Shown: positions 1 to 4,663 of the stretch, one piece after another
Position numbering within the stretch: position 1 is the stretch's first letter
Layout of the letters: every line of letters begins with the position of its first letter
NCBI GenBank assembly: GCA_947377425.1
Contig: CANCFZ010000116.1
Location: 1 to 7,598, forward strand
DNA from: Flavobacteriaceae bacterium
GTDB taxonomy: Bacteria > Bacteroidota > Bacteroidia > Flavobacteriales > Flavobacteriaceae
DNA: 7,598 nucleotides
Direction of reading: 5' to 3'
Translations under genes and position numbers: made by a program
Notes under the pieces: model-generated
Databases searched by the model: none
Seen by the model: only the letters and a program-made list of their open reading frames with translations
Told to the model about the DNA's origin: nothing

Positions 1-923
1 AGTAACAACTGACTCAAATTTCCGGCAAAAACGTCAATTGCTTTAATATCAGCTTTAGCTTTGGCTTCCTGTAATGTCTCGTTTGAAATTGCTGGATTCA
101 ATAATCTTTTAAAACTGTCTTCAATCGCTAATTGAACATGAGAAATTGAAGGTGAATTATTGTTTTTGATTACCAATTCATCTATTAAATCGTAAGTTTC
201 ATCAATATCGGTTTCGATTTTAATTTTTATAAAACCTTCATTTTCTGCACGAAGCATTGCTAATAATCTATGTGATGGTGCTTTTGATAAAGGTTCTGCC
301 CAATCAAAATATTGTTTGAATTTTTGAGCCTCTTCTTCTTCGGCTTTCTTTTTTACCACTTTAGCTTCAATGATTGCTTTTCGATTATACAATCTTCGTA
401 AACTTTGACGAACGGCAATATTCTCATTTATCCATTCGGCCACAATATCTCTTGCGCCTTGCAATGCTTCTTCTTCGTTGATTACATTTTTATTAAGATA
501 TTGTGTTGCTAAAAAGTCTACATCGTCATTTCTTTGAGCTAAAATCAGAGTTGCTAATGGTTCTAATCCGTTTTCACGAGCTACATCGGCACGCGTTTTT
601 TTCTTTTTTTTATAAGGCAGATACAAATCTTCAATTTCCTGTAAATCGAAACTTTTTTCAATTTTAGATTTTAATTCTGGTGAAAGTTGTCCTTGTTCTT
701 CGATGGTTTTTATAATGCTTTCTTTTCGTTTTACAATTTCATCGTATTGTTTAGAAAGTTTGGCAATATTTTCAACTTGAACTTCATCCAAATTTCCTGT
801 TTGGTCTTTTCGATAACGAGAAATAAACGGAATAGTACAATCTTCTGAAAGCAATTTTAAAGTTGCTTCAATGTTTTTAGGTGTTGTGTTTACTTGGCTT
901 TGAATGAAATTTATATTGGTCAT
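1..923 (-). CDS. tex: Tex-family transcription accessory protein, N-terminal part (cut by window edge)
   Basis: The frame is open from an ATG at 921-923 to the left edge and gives the first 307 residues; the C-terminal half lies outside. Two conserved Tex N-terminal stretches are visible: TIPFISRYRKDQTGNLDE (residues 30-47) and LPYKKKKKTRADVARENG with GLEPLA (about 102-124). A charged helical segment follows at about 190-215, and the Tex-like HRLLAMLRAENEGF block near 230-245. Known Tex proteins carry this helical N-terminal region, a YqgF/RNase H-like domain, HhH motifs and a C-terminal S1 RNA-binding domain; they are cytoplasmic nucleic-acid-binding proteins linked to transcription. Visible sequence stops just before the expected YqgF-like domain. 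The start lies 10 bases after the stop of the cation exporter gene, so it is probably the third gene of the rpiB operon. There is no Shine-Dalgarno; the upstream sequence is A-rich, as usual in Bacteroidota. No frameshift was seen. Confidence 0.92.
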   Translation of the reverse strand, partial: MTNINFIQSQVNTTPKNIEATLKLLSEDCTIPFISRYRKDQTGNLDEVQVENIAKLSKQYDEIVKRKESIIKTIEEQGQLSPELKSKIEKSFDLQEIEDLYLPYKKKKKTRADVARENGLEPLATLILAQRNDDVDFLATQYLNKNVINEEEALQGARDIVAEWINENIAVRQSLRRLYNRKAIIEAKVVKKKAEEEEAQKFKQYFDWAEPLSKAPSHRLLAMLRAENEGFIKIKIETDIDETYDLIDELVIKNNNSPSISHVQLAIEDSFKRLLNPAISNETLQEAKAKADIKAIDVFAGNLSQLL

Positions 924-933
924 TGTCTGTTTT

Positions 934-1848
934 TTAATCTTGAACTATAGTTTCTTTCGAGTCTTCTTTTTTAAACTCTGGTTGAATATTAATATGATTA
1001 ATATGGAATTTTTCTAGTAAAACAGCTTCTATTTTATGAAGTAAATTATCAAATTCGCTTATTTTTATATCTTCTGTGCAATCTAAATGGGCTTCCAAAT
1101 GCAATTCGTCATCGTTCAAATGCCAAACATGTATGTGATGTAGTTTTCCTGCTCCTGGAATTTTATGAACTTCTTCGACTATTTCTTTTATGTCAATTTC
1201 TTCAGGTGTGAAAAGCATTAGCATTTTGGTAGAAGTTTTTAATAAATCATAACCAACTACAATGAGATAAATTCCTATTAAGATTGTCATTACACCATCT
1301 ACCCAAAACCAACCGAAAAATTTCATCAACAAACCACCAACTAAAACTGCAACCGAAGCCATCATGTCTGTTAATAAATGTAAATATGCCGATTTCATAT
1401 TAATGTTGTTTTCGGCATCTTTTTGTAATAACAAAACCGAACCACCATTAACAACAATACCAAGAATAGCCAACCAAATTACCAAACCTGATTCAATTAT
1501 TTTTGGATTAAAAAAGCGTTCAATTGCGCCATAAATCAATATAAAAGCAACAATTATTAAGGTTGATGCATTTACAAAAGCGGCAATTAATTCAGCTCTT
1601 TTATAACCAAAGGTTTGATCTTCGGTAGCTTCTTTTCTAGAAAGTTTGTGAGCAACTAAACTAAATCCTAGGGAAAGTACATCGGAAAAATTATGAAGCG
1701 CATCCGAAATTAATGCCAAACTTCCAGAAATGATTCCGCCAACAATTTGCGCAATTGTGATTACTAAATTGAGTAAAATAGAATAGACAAGATTTTTACC
1801 TTGTACTTCGTGTTTGTGATGATGTCCGTGTGAATGATCGTGTCCCAA
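934..1848 (-). CDS. CDF-family zinc/cation efflux transporter (CzcD/ZitB-like), TTG start
   Basis: A 304-residue inner-membrane cation diffusion facilitator, expected to exchange cytoplasmic Zn2+ (possibly Co2+ or Cd2+) for protons. The N-terminus is a His-rich metal-binding tail (MGHDHSHGHHHKH, residues 1-13). About six membrane helices follow. The transport site shows as SDALHNFSD in helix 2 (H52, D56, with D49 nearby) and HLLTD in helix 5 (H157, D161); in this family the HxxxD/HxxxD pair is the signature of zinc preference. The cytoplasmic C-terminal domain has HHIHVWHL (237-244) and ELHLEAHLDC. The start is TTG at 1846-1848. An in-frame stop lies at 1855-1857 and the first internal Met is residue 151, so no ATG start is possible, and MGHDH-type N-termini are usual in the family. 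The start is 2 bases after the rpiB stop, which suggests translational coupling in the rpiB-exporter-tex operon. Substrate is inferred. Confidence 0.93.
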   Translation of the reverse strand: MGHDHSHGHHHKHEVQGKNLVYSILLNLVITIAQIVGGIISGSLALISDALHNFSDVLSLGFSLVAHKLSRKEATEDQTFGYKRAELIAAFVNASTLIIVAFILIYGAIERFFNPKIIESGLVIWLAILGIVVNGGSVLLLQKDAENNINMKSAYLHLLTDMMASVAVLVGGLLMKFFGWFWVDGVMTILIGIYLIVVGYDLLKTSTKMLMLFTPEEIDIKEIVEEVHKIPGAGKLHHIHVWHLNDDELHLEAHLDCTEDIKISEFDNLLHKIEAVLLEKFHINHINIQPEFKKEDSKETIVQD

Positions 1849-1850
1849 AA

Positions 1851-2282
1851 TTATTTACAGCTTATTTTATCAACTCTATTTTGGTGTCTTCCGCCTTCAA
1901 AATCGGTAGTTAAAAAAGTATCCACAATTTCAACCGCTTGTTGAATAGAAGTAAATCGCGCCGGGATGCTTACGACGTTTGCATCATTATGTTGGCGCGC
2001 TAGCGCCGAAATTTCTTTGGTCCAGCAAAGTGCCGCTCGAATTCCTTGATGTTTGTTAACCGTCATCGCAATTCCGTTTCCTGAACCGCAAATTACTATT
2101 CCTAAATCGGATTTTCCTGTTTCTACATCAATGGCAACAGGGTGTCCAAAATCTGGGTAGTCAACACTATCAAAAGTGTCGGTTCCGTGATTGATAACTT
2201 CGTGTCCTTTTGCTGTTAAAAAGTCAACAATTGCTTTTTTATAATCTGGTCCTGCGTGGTCGTTTCCGATTGAAATTTTCAT
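1851..2282 (-). CDS. rpiB: Ribose-5-phosphate isomerase B (RpiB/LacAB family)
   Basis: A 143-residue cytoplasmic enzyme that interconverts ribulose 5-phosphate and ribose 5-phosphate in the non-oxidative pentose phosphate pathway. Family motifs are complete: MKISIGNDHAG (D8, H9) at the N-terminus, DYPDFGHPVA (41-50), the catalytic-cysteine loop VICGSGNGIAM (C65) with NKHQGIRAA, then ARQHNDANVVSIPAR (H98) and the phosphate-binding GGRHQNRVDKI near the end. Length matches the usual 140-150. The ATG at 2280-2282 is chosen because GNDHAG normally begins about five residues in. An in-frame ATG 13 codons upstream (2319-2321) would add the unlike tail MTKFVSTTTIKIT and would lie upstream of the putative -7 promoter element at 2309-2316. 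First gene of a leftward operon with the cation exporter and tex; there is no obvious functional link between the three. Confidence 0.96.
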   Translation of the reverse strand: MKISIGNDHAGPDYKKAIVDFLTAKGHEVINHGTDTFDSVDYPDFGHPVAIDVETGKSDLGIVICGSGNGIAMTVNKHQGIRAALCWTKEISALARQHNDANVVSIPARFTSIQQAVEIVDTFLTTDFEGGRHQNRVDKISCK

Positions 2283-2308
2283 AGTTATTTTAATTGTAGT
2301 TGTGGAAA

Positions 2309-2316
2309 CAAATTTA
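2309..2316 (-). promoter_or_regulatory. Putative -7 promoter element for rpiB operon
   Basis: On the minus strand this reads TAAATTTG, an exact match to the Bacteroidota -7 consensus TAnnTTTG, 26 bases upstream of the chosen rpiB ATG. It would give a leader of roughly 20 bases. No convincing TTG -33 element sits at the usual spacing, so support is partial. In A/T-rich DNA such matches also arise by chance. Confidence 0.4.
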
Positions 2317-2383
2317 GTCATTCTTATTAGTATATCGTTTTGATTTTTATAAAAATATAACTACTTGATTTACTTAAGGTAAC

Positions 2384-2918
2384 GTTTTACTGTTGATAAC
2401 ATATATTTATAAGTAGCTGTAAATCATTGCTTTTTATTTAATTCAAATGTTAAAATTTTAAATTGTTAATAGTGTTTTACAATTCGTTGATATTCAGTTA
2501 ACTTTAAATTAACAACTTTTGTTCATAACTTCGGATAGAAAATTAGAAGTTTTTTTTGGTTGTATCAGTATAATTTGTAATCAAAAATTGAATCGAGAAA
2601 ATCAAATTTAGTTTCGTCTTTTTTTGGAAAAGTTATCAATAGAAAAAAATGGTTTTTCAACAGAAATTAACAATCAAAGTTATCTACAAAATATTCTGTT
2701 TTTCACTTGTTAACAACTGTTGATTAATTTTAAATTTTAGCTTAAAATGAGCTTTTTACTATTTAAAAACAGTGTTGATAAATCGGTATAAAAAAGTATA
2801 ACTTGAAAATCAACTTTTAAAATTTAAAGTTATTGTACAAATTAACACGCTATAATAACCATCATAATTTAATTTAAATTTAAAATTTCTTTTTGTTGTT
2901 TTTAATAGATGTTGAAAA
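2384..2918. other. A/T-rich gene-free region with a cluster of DnaA-box-like 9-mers (candidate oriC)
   Basis: The stretch between rpiB and the DUF2007 gene (2283-2962) has no credible ORF or RNA gene. By my count 2341-2940 contains 121 G+C in 600 bases (about 20%). It carries two exact copies of TGTTGATAA (reverse complement TTATCAACA) at 2391-2399 and 2773-2781. Six one-mismatch forms occur: TGTTCATAA 2520-2528, TTATCAATA 2633-2641, TTTTCAACA 2654-2662, TTATCTACA 2680-2688, TGTTGATTA 2718-2726 and TGTTGAAAA 2910-2918. TTATCAACA and TTATCTACA are each one base from the E. coli DnaA box TTATCCACA. The word AAATTAACA recurs at 2506-2514, 2664-2672 and 2839-2847, and 2864-2888 is 25 bases of only A/T, which could serve as an unwinding element. 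The cluster layout and outward-pointing flanking housekeeping genes fit a replication origin, but no dnaA or dnaN is visible and the function is inferred. Confidence 0.45.
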
Positions 2919-2962
2919 CTTTCAAATTTTTAGATAAAAGAAAATAGAATATAGAGAATAGA

Positions 2963-3196
2963 CTATACAATTTCTAAATTAGTATTTAAGTTATTTAAAA
3001 TTTTTTTTACTTTTTCAACATCGTTTGGATGAACTTTTAAATTTATTCCGCCGTAAGCGTAACTTGCTAATGGATTGACTGAAATTAGATTTTTATTTTG
3101 AAATAAATACGGAATTCCTTCATGGTCTAAAATAGATTTTAAAACCACGATTTCGTGAGGAAAATTAAACGTTGCCACAGTTATGAATTCGGTCAT
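2963..3196 (-). CDS. Small DUF2007-like putative signal-transducing protein
   Basis: A 77-residue protein without signal peptide or membrane segment. It resembles the DUF2007 family: an N-terminal strand (ITVATFNFPHE), a helix that reads VVLKSILDHEGIPYLFQN (an 'add two sources, shorter substrate' pattern typical of the family), a central PLASYAYGGINLKV and a closing amphipathic helix NDVEKVKKIL. The family has a ferredoxin-like alpha/beta fold reminiscent of regulatory subdomains; its function is not established, and many members are short stand-alone proteins in Bacteroidota. The ATG at 3194-3196 is the only reasonable start. The gene is divergent from the LRR gene and sits alone between it and the long gene-free stretch. 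The stop (TAG) overlaps a TCTATTC-like simple repeat on the minus strand, and no hairpin terminator follows. Family assignment is from pattern recognition only. Confidence 0.75.
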   Translation of the reverse strand: MTEFITVATFNFPHEIVVLKSILDHEGIPYLFQNKNLISVNPLASYAYGGINLKVHPNDVEKVKKILNNLNTNLEIV

Positions 3197-3216
3197 TTTT
3201 ATTTTTTATAAAGATA

Positions 3217-3224
3217 CAAAAGTA
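3217..3224 (-). promoter_or_regulatory. Putative -7 promoter element for the DUF2007 gene
   Basis: The minus strand reads TACTTTTG, an exact TAnnTTTG match 20 bases upstream of the ATG at 3196. That leaves a leader of only about 10-15 bases. No TTG -33 element is apparent at the normal distance. Confidence 0.35.
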
Positions 3225-3280
3225 AAATTTTAATATATTTAGTTTTAACTAATTGTCTAATACTATTTTAATAATTTTTA

Positions 3281-3288
3281 TACATTTG
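3281..3288 (+). promoter_or_regulatory. Putative -7 promoter element for the LRR gene
   Basis: TACATTTG matches TAnnTTTG exactly, 24 bases upstream of the ATG at 3313. A TTG at 3253-3255 lies 25 bases upstream, slightly too far for the usual -33 spacing. The short divergent spacer (3197-3312) therefore seems to carry one promoter in each direction. Confidence 0.42.
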
Positions 3289-3290
3289 GA

Positions 3291-3307
3291 AAATTATTAA
3301 ATAATTT
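3291..3307. repeat. 8-bp inverted repeat just upstream of the LRR start
   Basis: AAATTATT (3291-3298) and AATAATTT (3300-3307) are perfect inverted arms around a single A. The repeat lies between the putative -7 element and the ATG, where an operator or leader hairpin could sit. It is all A/T, so chance is a real alternative. Confidence 0.3.
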
Positions 3308-3312
3308 AATTT

Positions 3313-4437
3313 ATGAAAAAAACACTACTATTTTTATTTATACTTGTAAACACTAGCCTAGCTTTATCACAAACTTTTAATTATAACGGAATTAATTACC
3401 AAGTTACAGATGTTACTAATTTTTATGTTAAAGTTGTAACAAATACTGGTTTTAGTGGAGTTGCAATTATTCCCGAAACGGTAAACTTCAGCTCACAAAA
3501 TTATACCGTAAAAGAAATTGGTTATGAAGCTTTTCGAGGTTGTTCAGGATTAACATCTGTTACTATTCCTAATTCTGTTACGTATATTAACAGTTATGCT
3601 TTTCACACTTGCACAGGTTTAACTGCTATCACAATTCCTAATTCTGTTACCATACTTGGAATTGCTTCTTTCTATGGTTGTACGGGTTTAACCACTTTAA
3701 ATATTCCTAGCTCCATAACAACTATTGATGATTTTGCTTTTGTTGGTTGCACTGGGTTGACATCATTATCATTTCCTAGTCCTGGGCCATCTATCAATTA
3801 TTGTACATTTTCCGGTTGTACGGGTTTAACTTCCTTGAATTTAACTTCTTCAGTAGGAGCTTCATCCTTTTCTGGATGTACTGGGTTAGTATCTGTAACA
3901 ATTAATACACCAGGCAGTATTGGGACAGAAGCTTTTTATCAATGCTCTAGTTTAACAACTCTAACGATTATTTCAGTATCTATAATAGGAGATAGGGCAT
4001 TCAAAGATTGCTCCTCTTTAAATACCGTAAATTGTTATATTACAACGCCTTTATCTATAAGTTATAATGTTTTTTCAGGCGTAAATGTAACTAGTTGTGC
4101 TTTAAATGTACCTGTTGGTTCTGAGGCAGCTTATGAAGCTACATCGGTTTGGACTGATTTTAATCCTATAAATGGAAATTTGTTAGCTATGGATAATTTT
4201 GTAATGAAAGATAACATACAATTATACCCAAATCCTACTAAAAACACCTTGTTTATAAATACAAAAAATCTTACTAATACTAAATTAGAAGTCTCAGATA
4301 GTAATGGAAAATTACTATTTAATCAAATCTTAAATTCTACAAACACATTCGATACAAGTAATTTCTCTAATGGAATGTATTTATTTAAAGTAACTTCTGA
4401 TGAAGGTTCTTTAACTACTAAAGTTATTAAGAATTAG
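3313..4437 (+). CDS. Secreted BspA-type leucine-rich-repeat protein with T9SS C-terminal sorting domain
   Basis: A 374-residue exported protein. Residues 1-19 form a Sec signal peptide (KK, then LLFLFILVNTSLALS). Residues 20-65 are the FNYNGINYQVTD lead-in common in BspA-like proteins. Eight LRR_5-type repeats run from about 66 to 250, anchored by GC(S/T)GLT-like motifs at 76, 99, 122, 145, 168, 188, 210 and 232. The first four steps are exactly 23 residues, then 20, 22 and 22. Each repeat has the family's conserved Cys, and several carry IPNSVT-like strands. Residues about 300-374 are a Por-type sorting domain (LYPNPT at 304-309, then NGMYLFKV and VIKN at the end), indicating outer-membrane translocation by the type IX system and surface attachment or release. 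BspA relatives often bind host or surface ligands; the ligand here is unknown. The gene is monocistronic, ended by the terminator at 4463. Short exact DNA repeats between units suggest recent repeat exchange. Confidence 0.92.
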   Translation: MKKTLLFLFILVNTSLALSQTFNYNGINYQVTDVTNFYVKVVTNTGFSGVAIIPETVNFSSQNYTVKEIGYEAFRGCSGLTSVTIPNSVTYINSYAFHTCTGLTAITIPNSVTILGIASFYGCTGLTTLNIPSSITTIDDFAFVGCTGLTSLSFPSPGPSINYCTFSGCTGLTSLNLTSSVGASSFSGCTGLVSVTINTPGSIGTEAFYQCSSLTTLTIISVSIIGDRAFKDCSSLNTVNCYITTPLSISYNVFSGVNVTSCALNVPVGSEAAYEATSVWTDFNPINGNLLAMDNFVMKDNIQLYPNPTKNTLFINTKNLTNTKLEVSDSNGKLLFNQILNSTNTFDTSNFSNGMYLFKVTSDEGSLTTKVIKN

Positions 4438-4462
4438 AAACAAAATAACATAAAATAACTTC

Positions 4463-4492
4463 AAAAGGTTTACTTAATTGTGAACCTTTTTT
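4463..4492 (+). terminator. Intrinsic terminator after the LRR gene
   Basis: Arms 4463-4473 (AAAAGGTTTAC) and 4480-4490 (GTGAACCTTTT) pair over 11 positions with one T-G wobble around a 6-base loop (TTAATT). The downstream arm runs straight into T4487-4492 and a further T-rich stretch. It lies 25 bases after the LRR stop. On the minus strand the left arm also gives a T run, so it could work in both directions. Confidence 0.85.
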
Positions 4493-4534
4493 GTTTTACA
4501 AAAGTTATATTTTCGATAAATCTTTCTTCTTATC

Positions 4535-4562
4535 ACTATTTACTAATTACTATTCACTAATT
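4535..4562. repeat. 14-bp tandem duplication in the rnr upstream spacer
   Basis: ACTATTTACTAATT (4535-4548) is followed directly by ACTATTCACTAATT (4549-4562), with one mismatch. It lies between the LRR terminator and the rnr inverted repeat, in the region that should hold the rnr promoter. No function can be read from it. Confidence 0.7.
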
Positions 4563-4577
4563 TTAAACTTTATTAGA

Positions 4578-4617
4578 AACCAAGATAATTATTTAACTAA
4601 TAATAATTATCTTGGTT
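4578..4617 (+). promoter_or_regulatory. Perfect 16-bp inverted repeat upstream of rnr
   Basis: AACCAAGATAATTATT (4578-4593) and AATAATTATCTTGGTT (4602-4617) are perfect complements around an 8-base loop (TAACTAAT). The repeat ends 46 bases before the rnr ATG. It is not followed by a clean T-run (CTTTGTGT follows), so it is not an obvious terminator. It may be an operator, a leader hairpin controlling rnr, or a small mobile-repeat remnant. I found no exact TAnnTTTG element between it and rnr; GTTCTTTG at 4615-4622 is a partial match that overlaps its right arm. Confidence 0.6.
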
Positions 4618-4663
4618 CTTTGTGTACAAATACAAAATAAAAAAGAACACAAAAAAAAAGATT

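Noticed and set aside
2283..2321. Longer rpiB reading from the ATG at 2319-2321
   Set aside because: It adds 13 residues unlike the family, while RpiB normally begins within a few residues of the GxDHxG motif; a TAnnTTTG element lies inside the extension.
2812..2831. AACTTT ... AAAGTT inverted repeat as a regulatory hairpin
   Set aside because: The arms are only 6 bases in A/T-rich DNA and there is no gene start nearby.
2912..2925. TTGAAA-AC-TTTCAA as a terminator for the DUF2007 gene
   Set aside because: A 2-base loop is too small, the arms hold one G-C pair each, and no T-run follows on the minus strand.
3540..4030. CRISPR-like or satellite DNA array
   Set aside because: The periodicity is that of 20-23-codon LRR units in an intact open frame; no direct repeat with unique spacers is present.
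4578..4617. Intrinsic terminator for the LRR gene
   Set aside because: A better terminator with a T-tract lies at 4463-4492; this hairpin has no uninterrupted T-run after it.
4622..4663. rnr starting at the GTG at 4622
   Set aside because: The extension is low-complexity Lys codons just after the hairpin, and a good ATG with an A-rich upstream stretch lies at 4664.
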